Shown: positions 34,335 to 42,766 of the stretch, in pieces
Numbering within the stretch: the stretch's first letter is position 1
Layout: the number at the start of each line of letters is the position of its first letter
Assembly (NCBI RefSeq): GCF_000378985.1
Contig: NZ_KB905370.1
Span: 3,124,604-3,188,603, forward strand
DNA from: Ensifer sp. BR816
GTDB taxonomy: Bacteria; Pseudomonadota; Alphaproteobacteria; Rhizobiales; Rhizobiaceae
Length of the DNA: 64,000 nt
Direction: 5' to 3'
The notes under the pieces: model-generated
The model's input: only the letters and a program-made list of their open reading frames with translations
The model's database searches: none
Told to the model about the DNA's origin: nothing
Position numbers and translations under genes: made by a program

Positions 34335-35495
34335 TCAGGCCGCACGGGCGTGCAGGGCTTCGTCGAAGCGGTCCCAGAGCGGTCTGAGATCGACGACCTG
34401 CCGCTTCATGCGCGCCTCGTCGATGGAGAGCGCCAGGATGCCGGCCTCCAGTGCATCGAGCGGCGAGACGGGGAGCGGACCGCCATGCTGGACGTGGGCG
34501 ACGATCTCGGCCGCCATCTGCTCGTCCGCACCATAGTGCTGGGAGAGCGCCGTCTCCTTGGCATATTTCTTCTCGACCACTTTCTTGCCGGAGAGCACCT
34601 CGTGCACGTCGAGATAGCCGCGGATGAAGTCGCCCTCCGCCATGCCGCGCGATCCCATCACGCAGAAACGGCGGAACTGGTCCGGAACATTGAGGTTGGT
34701 GTGGAAATTCATCGCCACGCCATTGGCGTATTCGATGATCGCAACCTGATAGTCGATGATGTCGCCGTCGCTGTCGAAGACCTTGTCGGAAGCGAGCCAG
34801 CCGCTCGGCTTGCTATGGAAAAGCTGCAGGTCGTTGATGCCGTCGCGGGCCGGATCATTGGGGGGCGTGAAGCTCTTGCGGCCACCGAAACTCGCCACCC
34901 GCTCCGGCCGGGCGCCGACGACGCCGTTGTAGAGATCGAGGTCGTGGCAGCACTTTTCCAGCATGAAGCTGCCGGCATAGCGTCCGTAGCGGCGCCAGTC
35001 GCGCATGAAGAAGGCGCCATGATAGGGTTCGATGTGCTCGGCCGCCTCGATCGAAACGATCTCGCCGAGCGTTCCGGCGGCCTGGGCGGCGCGAAGGTCG
35101 CGATACATCGGCGCATAACGCAGGACCAGCCCCACCATCAGCCGGTCGTGGCCATGTTTCGCCAGGAGCGCCGCAAGCTCGACGCTCTGCTCGATGGTGC
35201 TGACGATCGGCTTTTCGCAGAACACCTTGAGGCCTGCCTCTAGACCGATGCGGATATGGTCGAGATGCATGTGGTTCGGAGAGCCGATCATCAGTAGGTC
35301 GAGCTTCTCGCCGGCGATCAGTTCCTCGGGCGTGGCATAGGCCTTTCCCGCCGAAATGCCGTTTTCCGCGAGCGTGGCAAGGCCGGCCGGCGCCGGATCG
35401 ACATAGCCCGCGATCTCGAAGTTCTCGTCGATCGCCTTGAAGACATAGCCCAGATATCCAAGACGGAATCCGAGTCCGATTATCCCGACCTTCAT
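34335..35495 (-). CDS. Gfo/Idh/MocA-family NAD(P)-dependent oxidoreductase
   Basis: 386 residues. An N-terminal Rossmann fold (KVGIIGLGFRLGYLG) is followed by the EKP-type catalytic motif CEKPIVSTIEQSVEL and a C-terminal substrate domain with a C-C-H-D-L-D segment near EKCCHDLDLYNGV. Family members oxidise sugars, inositols or sugar derivatives. It is the first gene of the sugar ABC operon, 13 bases before the first permease, so it most likely acts on the imported compound. It is preceded by the shared regulatory architecture at 35515-35602. Confidence 0.92.
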   Translation of the reverse strand: MKVGIIGLGFRLGYLGYVFKAIDENFEIAGYVDPAPAGLATLAENGISAGKAYATPEELIAGEKLDLLMIGSPNHMHLDHIRIGLEAGLKVFCEKPIVSTIEQSVELAALLAKHGHDRLMVGLVLRYAPMYRDLRAAQAAGTLGEIVSIEAAEHIEPYHGAFFMRDWRRYGRYAGSFMLEKCCHDLDLYNGVVGARPERVASFGGRKSFTPPNDPARDGINDLQLFHSKPSGWLASDKVFDSDGDIIDYQVAIIEYANGVAMNFHTNLNVPDQFRRFCVMGSRGMAEGDFIRGYLDVHEVLSGKKVVEKKYAKETALSQHYGADEQMAAEIVAHVQHGGPLPVSPLDALEAGILALSIDEARMKRQVVDLRPLWDRFDEALHARAA

Positions 35496-35514
35496 GCTGA
35501 TGCCGTTCCCATTT

Positions 35515-35602
35515 CGTAATTATTTTTCGTAGACTGGGATAGAATTTTCGTTGCGTCAACAAAAATTCGAATATTCGAAGAGATTGTGAAATTCATTTTC
35601 AC
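35515..35602. promoter_or_regulatory. Upstream control region of sugar ABC operon: two GAAAA-x-AATTT sites plus palindrome
   Basis: Site D CGTAATTATTTTTCG (35515-35529; complement CGAAAAATAATTACG) and site C GTGAAATTCATTTTCAC (35586-35602, perfect 6-bp arms) start 72 bp apart (35515 and 35587 for the TGAAA core). TTGCGTCAACAAA (35551-35563) lies between them, as does a perfect 14-bp palindrome TTCGAATATTCGAA (35566-35579). The first three match the layout at 23947-24032. This is the probable operon promoter; the regulator is inferred to be the RpiR protein. Confidence 0.6.
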
Positions 35603-35658
35603 GGCGCTTCAGGCATGACGTTCGCCGCCGCAGTCCGCTCTTCGAGGTCGACGAGGCT

Positions 35659-36399
35659 CTAGGCGCGGGTGCGGCCCGCGAGGGCACGCTCCAAAGCTTG
35701 AAGCGCGTCATGAATGAGCACCGCGAGCGCTGCGACGATGAGCCCGCCCTGCAGGACAAAGGCGAGATTGTTCGACTGCAGCCCGGCGATAATGACCTCG
35801 CCGAGCGTCTTCGCCGCAACTGTCGAGCCGATCGTTGCCGTCGCAAGGCTGATCACGACGGAAAGCCTGATGCCGGTCAGGATCACCGGCAAGGCCAAAG
35901 GAAGTTCGATCTGGACAAGCCTTTGGCGTTCGGTCATGCCGGCGCCGCGCGCAGCCTCGATCACAGCCGGTGGTAGTGTCGTCAGTCCGGTCAGGGCATT
36001 TTCGAAGATCGGCAACAACCCGTAGAGAAAAAGCGCAATCAGCGTCGGTTTTTCGCCGAAGCCGAAGATCGGGACTGCGAGCGCCAGCACCGCCACCGGC
36101 GGGAAGGTCTGACCGATATTCACGAGACTGCGCGACAGCGGCAAGAATTCGGCGCCGGCGTCCCGCGTCACGAGGATCGCCAGCGACACGGCAACGACGG
36201 TCGCGGCAAAGGTCGCGACGAGCACGGTTCGAAGATGGAGGAGCGTCAGCCACAAAAGGCTGCCTCGATTGTAGACCGCCGGGGCGTTCTCCTGCACCAG
36301 AGGGTTGAGCAGCGGTTCGAACCAGCCGGGTTGAAGCAGAAAGGCGAGCAACAGCACGAATACCGTCAGCCGCAAGAGAGTGGGAAGCGATGGCATCAC
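35659..36399 (-). CDS. Osmoprotectant-type ABC permease (YehW/OpuCB-like)
   Basis: 246 residues with an N-terminal helix and about five further helices. The family EAA loop is in PPAVIEAARGAGMTERQRLVQIELPLALPVIL. The LVNIGQTFPPVAVLALAVP segment is typical of glycine-betaine/choline permeases of the OpuC/Yeh group. Its ATG overlaps the ATPase stop by 4 bases. It is the last gene of a four-gene importer operon with two permeases, matching yehZYXW organisation. Confidence 0.88.
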   Translation of the reverse strand: MMPSLPTLLRLTVFVLLLAFLLQPGWFEPLLNPLVQENAPAVYNRGSLLWLTLLHLRTVLVATFAATVVAVSLAILVTRDAGAEFLPLSRSLVNIGQTFPPVAVLALAVPIFGFGEKPTLIALFLYGLLPIFENALTGLTTLPPAVIEAARGAGMTERQRLVQIELPLALPVILTGIRLSVVISLATATIGSTVAAKTLGEVIIAGLQSNNLAFVLQGGLIVAALAVLIHDALQALERALAGRTRA

Positions 36400-37334
36400 C
36401 GCGGCCTCGCGGCGCGTTTCACCAGGCCATCAAGGCTGACCTTGCCGATGACGGCGCCGTTCACCGCCGTGACCGGCAATGCGGACCGCCCCGACCACAG
36501 GAGTTCGGAAAGCGCCTCGCGCTGGCTCAAGGTTTCCGGAATCGCCGTGCCTTCAGCCGTGCCGGGCTCGACCGCATCGCCGGCCGTCTCGATGGCAAGC
36601 AGGCGGAACGGTCTTTCCGTGGCGCCGATCAGTTCCTCGACGAAGGGCGTCGCCGGCCGCACCAGCATTTCCGCGGGCGCCGCGTATTGCAGGACCTCGC
36701 CCTTGTCCATGACGGCGATCTTGTCGGCGAGATGAAACGCCTCCTCCATATCGTGGGTGACGAGGATGATCGTCGTGCCGAAATGCTTCTGAATGGCGAT
36801 GAGATCGTCCTGCGCCTTGGCGCGGATGATCGGATCGAGGGCGCCAAAGGGTTCGTCCATCAAAAGCAGGTTCGGTTCCGCCGCAAGCGCCCGCGCGACG
36901 CCGACCCGCTGCTGCTGGCCGCCGGAGAGCTCGTGCGGATAGCGCGGCCCGAAAAAATCCGGATCGAGCTGGAACAGCGTCAGCAGCTCCTCGACCTTCG
37001 CCTTTATCCGCGGCTTCTCCCAGCCGAGCAGCGTCGGCACGGTGGCAATGTTCTCGGCGACAGTGCGATGCGGGAAGAGACCATGGCCCTGGATCGCATA
37101 GCCGATCCGGCGACGCAGCTCGAATTCGGGCACGGAGCGATTGTCCTCGCCGTCGATCCTGATCATCCCGGAGGTCGGCTCGACCAGACGGTTGACCATT
37201 CGGATGAGCGTCGTCTTGCCGGAGCCCGATGTCCCGACGATGACAGTGATCGTATGCGGCATCACGGTCAACGAGACGTCGCTGACCACCTCGGTTTCGT
37301 CATAACGCTTGGTGACGCAGTCGAATTCGATCAT
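36396..37334 (-). CDS. Osmoprotectant-type ABC transporter ATPase (YehX/OpuCA-like, CBS-like tail)
   Basis: 312 residues: Walker A GTSGSGKTT, IGYAIQGHGLFPHRTVAENIA (quaternary-amine importer Q-loop), signature LSGGQQQR, Walker B LLLMDEPFGALDP, and H-loop ILVTHDMEEA. The C-terminal ~70 residues end in a CBS-like unit (SGRSALPVTAVNGAVIGKVSLDGLV), where OpuCA senses ionic strength. Only one repeat is clear. It overlaps both neighbouring permease genes by ATGA. Confidence 0.92.
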   Translation of the reverse strand: MIEFDCVTKRYDETEVVSDVSLTVMPHTITVIVGTSGSGKTTLIRMVNRLVEPTSGMIRIDGEDNRSVPEFELRRRIGYAIQGHGLFPHRTVAENIATVPTLLGWEKPRIKAKVEELLTLFQLDPDFFGPRYPHELSGGQQQRVGVARALAAEPNLLLMDEPFGALDPIIRAKAQDDLIAIQKHFGTTIILVTHDMEEAFHLADKIAVMDKGEVLQYAAPAEMLVRPATPFVEELIGATERPFRLLAIETAGDAVEPGTAEGTAIPETLSQREALSELLWSGRSALPVTAVNGAVIGKVSLDGLVKRAARPR

Positions 37335-38530
37335 GCCGCCTTACCCCGACTGTGCTTCGGACCCGTCACTTCGATCAGCCCGTCAAGCACGATCGCCGCC
37401 GTGAAGGCGAGCACGACCGTCGGAACCGCACCGAGCAGCACGAGATCCATGGCCGTCTGGCCGATCCCCTGGAAGACGAAGACGCCGAAGCCGCCGCCAC
37501 CTATGAGGGCAGCGATCGTGGCAAGGCCGATGTTCTGGACGAGCACGATGCGGATGCCCGTAAGGATGACCGGAAAGGCCAAGGGAAACTCGACGCGGAC
37601 GAGCCGCTGCCCTTCGGTCATGCCGAGGCCGCGTGCGGCATCGTTGGCGGCGCGCGGTACGCCGGCGAGCCCGACGACCGTGTTGGCGACCACGGGCAGC
37701 AGCGAGTAGAGAAAAAGCGCAACGAAGGCCGGAGCGACGCCGATGCCGCGCACGCCGATTGCATGAGCGCCCGGAACATGGGTCGCAATCCAGCCGAGCG
37801 GCCCGATCAGAATGCCGAAGAGAGCAATCGAAGGGATCGTCTGGACGGCGTTCAAGACGTTCAAGACCGCTGCCCGCAGGCGGTCGACCCGATGGCAGAG
37901 AATGCCGAGCGGCAGTCCGACGACCGCTGCGGCGGCAAGCGATCCGAGCGCCAGCGTCAGGTGGCGGCCGGCTTCGGCCCAGAACGTGTCGGCCCGGTTT
38001 GCATATTCCTTGAGGATCGACAGCCCGTCCCAACGTCCCGTCGCCAGCATTCCGCCGATGAGCGCCAGGGCCCCGGCGAGGAAAAGAAGCCTGAGGCCGG
38101 GACCGGGGGTGAGCCGCGTCAAGGCATCGGCAACCAGGAGCGCGAAGGCGAAGACGAGAATCCAGAAGCCGGCGGCCGGCGAGACGCGTGCATAGGCATT
38201 ATCCGCCGGCGTCAGGCTGCCGGCAGCGCTGCCGATCAGAAAGCAGAGCGCGACGAGAACCGCAAAGGCCGCCACCATACGGACGAGAACGGATGTCTTC
38301 AAAAGCGCTACGACGGCGCCGAACGTCACGAGTGCTAGAAGCCCGTAGCCCAGCGATGGCGGCAAGGCCTCGAGGACCGCCTTTCCCTCGCCCTGCACGA
38401 TGCGGTTTGCCCGGAACGTCGCAAAAGGAGCCAGAAATGCGCCATAGACCGCGAGAGCCGCAATGATCACGCCGAGCTTATCGAAAAGAAAGGTCCTGCG
38501 CTCTGTTTCTCGGATGACACCGATCGCCAT
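37331..38530 (-). CDS. Osmoprotectant-type ABC permease, long form (YehY-like)
   Basis: 399 residues from the ATG at 38530; an upstream GTG at 38551 is less likely. It is longer than the partner permease because of an N-terminal multi-helix region (about residues 20-190) before the canonical core. YehY-type permeases share this layout. EAA loop: NDAARGLGMTEGQRLVRVEFPLAFPVILTG. Together with 35659-36399 it should form the channel. Confidence 0.88.
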   Translation of the reverse strand: MAIGVIRETERRTFLFDKLGVIIAALAVYGAFLAPFATFRANRIVQGEGKAVLEALPPSLGYGLLALVTFGAVVALLKTSVLVRMVAAFAVLVALCFLIGSAAGSLTPADNAYARVSPAAGFWILVFAFALLVADALTRLTPGPGLRLLFLAGALALIGGMLATGRWDGLSILKEYANRADTFWAEAGRHLTLALGSLAAAAVVGLPLGILCHRVDRLRAAVLNVLNAVQTIPSIALFGILIGPLGWIATHVPGAHAIGVRGIGVAPAFVALFLYSLLPVVANTVVGLAGVPRAANDAARGLGMTEGQRLVRVEFPLAFPVILTGIRIVLVQNIGLATIAALIGGGGFGVFVFQGIGQTAMDLVLLGAVPTVVLAFTAAIVLDGLIEVTGPKHSRGKAA

Positions 38531-38558
38531 GAAATGTTCCGCTCGACGCACGATTGAG

Positions 38559-38586
38559 GCGTTGCCCGACAGGCGCCGGACAACGC
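38559..38586 (-). terminator. Hairpin between osmoprotectant-binding protein and permease genes
   Basis: Stem GCGTTG (38559-38564) / CAACGC (38581-38586), then one mismatch and three more pairs (CCG/CGG). It begins 9 bases past the binding-protein stop on the minus strand. A T6 run lies on the plus-strand side (38587-38592), which is an A-run for this operon. Likely mRNA stabiliser or partial attenuator. Confidence 0.6.
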
Positions 38587-38595
38587 TTTTTTCAG

Positions 38596-39513
38596 CTACT
38601 TAAGGAAGCCGTTCTTCTTCAAGAAGTCCTCGGCGACCGCTTTCGCCGGCTCGCCACCCACCTGCACCCGGCCGTTCAACTCCTGCAGGGTGACGAGATC
38701 GAGCTTTTCGAAGACGGGCTTCAGAAGCGCCTCGATATTCGGATTCTCCTTCAGCACGGCTTCGCGGATGATCGGCGTCGGCTGATAGACCGGCTGCACG
38801 TTCTTGTCGTCCTCGAGAACGACGAGACCGGACGGCGCGATGCCGCCGTCGGTGCCGTAGACCATCGCGGCGTTGGCGCCGTTCGTCTGGTTGGCGGCGG
38901 CGGCGATGGTGGCGGCCGTATCGCCGCCCGACAACGTGATCAGTTGCTCCGGCTTCAGCGTGAAGGAATAGGCGGTCTGGAACGCGGGCAATGCCGCCGC
39001 CGAGTTCACGAATTCGGACGATGCCGCCAGGATGACCTCGCCGCCGTCGCTGACATATTTGCCGAAGTCGGAAAGCGTCTTGAGGCTATTCTTCTCGGCC
39101 ACCTCCTTGCGCAGCGCGATCGCCCAGGTGTTGTTGGCCGGCGAAGGCGTCAGCCAGACGATCTTGTTGGCATCGTAGTCGAGCTTCTTTGCCAACTCAT
39201 AGGCCTTGCCGGCATCCTTCCAGGTGGGATCGTCAGCCTTTTCGAAGAAGAAGGCGGCGTTGCCGGTATATTCCGGATAGACATCGATCTCGCCGGCCGT
39301 GATCGCTTTTCGCACGACGGGCGTGGCACCGAGTTGGACCCGGTCCGTGGTCTTGATGTCGTTGGCATTCAGTACCGCGAGAATGATGTTGCCGAGAACG
39401 CCGCCCTCCGTGTCGATCTTGGAGGAAACCACGACGTCGGCCTTGGCTGCCGCGGAGGTCAGCGCAACGGCCAGAGCAGTGCCGATCAATGTCTTCATCA
39501 GGGTCAGGCGCAT
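38596..39513 (-). CDS. Osmoprotectant-binding periplasmic protein (OsmF/YehZ-like)
   Basis: 305 residues from the ATG at 39513, preceded by GAGGGAGA. Sec signal peptide with cleavage near AAAKA (about residue 25). The family signature ATPVVRKAITAGEIDVYPEYTGNAAF is clear. Quaternary-amine binders of this clade take glycine betaine, choline or related solutes, usually with moderate affinity. First gene of the four-gene operon. Confidence 0.9.
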   Translation of the reverse strand: MRLTLMKTLIGTALAVALTSAAAKADVVVSSKIDTEGGVLGNIILAVLNANDIKTTDRVQLGATPVVRKAITAGEIDVYPEYTGNAAFFFEKADDPTWKDAGKAYELAKKLDYDANKIVWLTPSPANNTWAIALRKEVAEKNSLKTLSDFGKYVSDGGEVILAASSEFVNSAAALPAFQTAYSFTLKPEQLITLSGGDTAATIAAAANQTNGANAAMVYGTDGGIAPSGLVVLEDDKNVQPVYQPTPIIREAVLKENPNIEALLKPVFEKLDLVTLQELNGRVQVGGEPAKAVAEDFLKKNGFLK

Positions 39514-39860
39514 GATTTTCTCCCTCGATTGGTCCCGTCGTTCGTCACGGGTTCCCCGCAGCGTCCGGTCAAACCATCCATATATGTCAGGGTTCGGCAA
39601 AGAATAGAGCAGCGCGCAACAGGACCTGGAGTTGAACTTCGGAATGTCGGGGCCGCAGTACGTCTTGTCAGGTTGCAATCCGCATCAATGTCGGTCACTG
39701 TCTCCCGAGGTCCGCCATTGAAGCCTCAGCCCTCAGGACCCTAGATCGATCGGCCTTATTCCATTTTTGTATGCGAGCATGACCCGAGGCGGCTGAAACT
39801 AGCCAACGGCCTACTGCTGTAGCCGCCCGCGCAGCCTTTAAAACCAGCTCGGGGGATTTG
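39514..39860. other. Intergenic region between divergent osmoprotectant operon and DUF4126 gene
   Basis: No gene is supported in these 347 bases; short frames here lack family features. It should hold promoters for both flanking units. A 7-bp inverted repeat GGCGGCT/AGCCGCC occurs around 39790-39830, with a long loop. I see no recognisable operator. Confidence 0.5.
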
Positions 39861-40322
39861 ATGTCCGTCTATGTTCTTGCGTTTCTGTTCGGGGTCGTCG
39901 CTGGCCTGCGGGCGATGACCGCACCGGCAGCCGTCAGCATCGCCGCCGCGGCCGGCTGGCTGCCCGTCGCCAATAGCTGGGCAGCGTTCATGGGCTACCG
40001 ATTCACGCCCTATGTCTTCGGGCTTCTGGCGCTGGTCGAATACGTCACCGACCAACTCCCGAGCACACCGAGCCGCAAGGTTCCGCAGCAATTCGGCGCC
40101 CGCATCGTCAGCGGCGGTTTCTGCGGCGCGGTGATTGGCACGGCCAGCGGCTCCTTGATCGGCGGCGCAGTTGCCGGAATGATCGGTGCGATCATCGGCA
40201 CCCTTGGCGGCTATGAAGCACGCAAGCGCCTCGTCGCGATGATCGGCGGCAAGGACCTGCCGATCGCTCTTCTCGAAGATCTTGTCGCTATTCTTCTCGC
40301 ATTGTGGGTGGTGTCCTCATGA
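39861..40322 (+). CDS. DUF4126-family membrane protein
   Basis: 153 residues from the ATG at 39861, with GGGGGA upstream; an adjacent TTG is less likely. Four or so hydrophobic segments, including a glycine-rich GAVIGTASGSLIGGAVAGMIGAIIGTLGGYEARK that resembles glycine-zipper helices. The N-terminal FLFGVVAGLRAMTAPAAVS is characteristic of DUF4126. Function unknown. Its stop overlaps the start of the flavin disulfide reductase-like gene (ATGA), suggesting functional coupling. Confidence 0.82.
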   Translation: MSVYVLAFLFGVVAGLRAMTAPAAVSIAAAAGWLPVANSWAAFMGYRFTPYVFGLLALVEYVTDQLPSTPSRKVPQQFGARIVSGGFCGAVIGTASGSLIGGAVAGMIGAIIGTLGGYEARKRLVAMIGGKDLPIALLEDLVAILLALWVVSS

Positions 40323-41695
40323 CCAGGCATTTCGACGCGATCATCATCGGCGCCGGCCAGGCTGGCCCGTCGCTCGCCGGACGGCTGACGGAAGCCGGCA
40401 AATCGGTAGCACTCGTCGAGCGCAATCTCTTCGGCGGCACCTGCGTCAATACCGGCTGCATGCCGACCAAGGCCATGGTCGCGAGCGCCTACGCCATCCA
40501 CACGGCACGGCGCGGCGCCGAATACGGCATGACGACCGGCCCCGTTTCCGTCGATTTCGCCCGCGTGATGGCGCGCAAGGAGAAGGTGACGTTGGATGCC
40601 CGTGGGGGCATCGAGTCCTGGCTGAAGGGCATGAAGAACTGCACGGTGCTCTCCGGCCATGCGCGCTTCGAAAGCCCGACCGACATTCGCGTCGGCGACG
40701 AACTGCTTTCGGGCGGACAGATATTTCTCAATGTGGGCGGGCGCGCGGCGATCCCGGATTTTCCCGGTATCAACGAGGTTCCCTATCTCACCAACAGCTC
40801 GATCATGGCGCTCGACCATCTGCCCAGGCATCTGGTTATCGTCGGCGGCAGCTATATCGGGCTCGAATTTGCCCAGATGTTCCGTCGCTTCGGCTCCGAG
40901 GTCACCGTCATCGAAAAAGGCCCTCGCCTGATCGCGCGCGAGGACCCGGACGTCTCGGACGCGATCCGCGCCATCCTCGAAAATGAGGGGATCCGCATTC
41001 GCCTCAATGCCGAATGCATCCGCTTCGCCCCGCATCCCGACGGCATCGCCGCCGGCGTGGATTGCACCTCGGGCGCCCCGGAAGTCGTCGGCTCCGATGT
41101 CCTGCTCGCGACCGGCCGCCGGCCCAACACGGACGATCTCGGGCTCGGCAAGGCCGGCGTGAAGACCGATGCGCGCGGCTATGTCGAGGTAGACGACATG
41201 CTGCGCACCAACGTGCCGCATATCTTCGCGATGGGCGACTGCAACGGCCGCGGCGCCTTCACCCATACGTCCTATAACGATTTCGAGATCATCGCCGCAA
41301 ACCTCATCGACAACGACCCGCGCCGGGTCAGCGACCGCATCCAGACCTACGCGCTCTATATAGATCCGCCGCTTGGCCGCGCCGGCATGACCGAAACCGA
41401 GGCGCGCAAGAGCGGCCGCAAGCTGATGATCGGTACAAGGCCGATGACGCGCGTCGGCCGTGCCGTCGAGAAGGGCGAAACGCAAGGCTTCATGAAGGTG
41501 ATCGTCGACGCCGACACGAAGGAAATCCTCGGCGCCTCGATCCTTGGAACGGGCGGCGACGAGGCCATCCAGAGCATCCTCGACGTGATGTATGCGAAGC
41601 GGCCCTATACGACGATCAGCCGCGCCATGCATATCCACCCGACCGTGTCGGAACTGATCCCCACCGTGTTCGGCGATCTCTCGCCTGCCAAATAG
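40319..41695 (+). CDS. FAD-dependent pyridine nucleotide-disulfide oxidoreductase (MerA/Lpd-like)
   Basis: 458 residues. FAD-binding GAGQAG (residues 11-16), the redox disulfide Cys42-VNTG-Cys47 in GGTCVNTGCMPTKA, NAD-binding GGSYIGLEFAQMF, second FAD motif THIFAMGDCNGRG-like (PHIFAMGDCNGRGAF), and a C-terminal dimer-interface HIHPTVSELIP. It lacks the N-terminal HMA domain and C-terminal Cys pair of true mercuric reductase, so it is a MerA-like oxidoreductase of unknown substrate. Translationally coupled to the DUF4126 gene. Confidence 0.88.
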   Translation: MTRHFDAIIIGAGQAGPSLAGRLTEAGKSVALVERNLFGGTCVNTGCMPTKAMVASAYAIHTARRGAEYGMTTGPVSVDFARVMARKEKVTLDARGGIESWLKGMKNCTVLSGHARFESPTDIRVGDELLSGGQIFLNVGGRAAIPDFPGINEVPYLTNSSIMALDHLPRHLVIVGGSYIGLEFAQMFRRFGSEVTVIEKGPRLIAREDPDVSDAIRAILENEGIRIRLNAECIRFAPHPDGIAAGVDCTSGAPEVVGSDVLLATGRRPNTDDLGLGKAGVKTDARGYVEVDDMLRTNVPHIFAMGDCNGRGAFTHTSYNDFEIIAANLIDNDPRRVSDRIQTYALYIDPPLGRAGMTETEARKSGRKLMIGTRPMTRVGRAVEKGETQGFMKVIVDADTKEILGASILGTGGDEAIQSILDVMYAKRPYTTISRAMHIHPTVSELIPTVFGDLSPAK

Positions 41696-41704
41696 TGCAC
41701 GGAT

Positions 41705-42481
41705 TCAGAGCACCCCAGTCAGCTCGAGGGTCTGGTAGCCGGCCAAAAGGGTGATCAGAATTCCGACAAGCCGCAGGAGCGTCTTCTCCTTCAGCGCCTT
41801 GACCATCCAACCGGCCAGCGGCGCCGCCAGGACGCCGCCCGCGATCAGCCCGCCAACCGATGCCAGATAGTCGCGGAAATCGCCCGCTTCCTCCCAGTGG
41901 CCGGTGACGATCGTGGCAAGGAAGCTCAGCGACACCGAAAGCGCAATCAGGAATTCGCTCGCATTGACGGTGCCGATGACGAAGCGCGGTTGTCCGCCGG
42001 CGCCGAGCAGGCCGGTCGTGGCGACGGGGCCCCAGCCACCGCCGCCCGCCGCATCGAGGAAGCCGGCAGTTGCGCCGAGCGGCGCGACGATTCGCATTTT
42101 GACCGGGTTCGTCGGAATTCGATGAAACGACCGATAGAGCAGCCAGCTCCCGACAATGGCGAGATAGGCCGTGACGAATGGCTTGGCCTGGTCTCCATCG
42201 AACGAGGTAAGCACGAAAGCGCCGATGATGCCTCCGCCGATGCCAAAGGGCACGAGCCGTCGGAACAGTTTCCAGTCGATATTGCGGTGATAGAGATGGG
42301 CCGAGCCGGATGCGGCGGTGGTGAACAGTTCCGCGGCATGGGCCGATGCCGAGGCTTGCGCCGGCGGCACGCCGAAGGCGAGGAGCACCGTCGAGGAGAT
42401 CACGCCATAGGCCATTCCAAGTGCACCATCGACCGCCTGAGCCAGAAACCCGACCGCCGCGAACAGTAGGAAGTCTTCCAT
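41705..42481 (-). CDS. TauE/SafE-family sulfite exporter-like permease
   Basis: 258 residues from the ATG at 42481 with GGAG 8 bases upstream. About eight helices in two repeats. The family motifs GFLAQAVDGALGMAYGV and GATAGFLDAAGGGGWGPVATTGLL are clear. Members export or import organosulfur anions or sulfite; the substrate here is unknown. It converges on the flavoprotein gene with a 9-base gap and stands alone. Confidence 0.9.
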   Translation of the reverse strand: MEDFLLFAAVGFLAQAVDGALGMAYGVISSTVLLAFGVPPAQASASAHAAELFTTAASGSAHLYHRNIDWKLFRRLVPFGIGGGIIGAFVLTSFDGDQAKPFVTAYLAIVGSWLLYRSFHRIPTNPVKMRIVAPLGATAGFLDAAGGGGWGPVATTGLLGAGGQPRFVIGTVNASEFLIALSVSLSFLATIVTGHWEEAGDFRDYLASVGGLIAGGVLAAPLAGWMVKALKEKTLLRLVGILITLLAGYQTLELTGVL

Positions 42482-42766
42482 GGGAGGCTCCGCAACAGGA
42501 TTCGTTTTATATAGCGAAGCCTCGCGTGTGCACCGACACGGAGGCTTATCGCTCGACGGAACTGCGTTCATGGTGCCCTTGGGCTCGCAAATAAACGGAG
42601 CATGCGTCCGGCTTGTTCCGCGAGTACGGCTCAATCCGGGCGTGTTCTTCAATACTGCAGGGATCGCGGCGTGGCGAGTGGGCCGTTCAGACGAAAACGC
42701 AAGCAACTGGCTGTCTGGGCCACCATTTGCGGGCGCATGTTCGCGCCCGCGCCGTTCTCACTATCG

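Noticed and set aside
40319-41695. Calling the flavoprotein a true mercuric reductase (merA)
   Set aside because: There is no N-terminal HMA domain, no C-terminal Cys pair and no other mer genes nearby.
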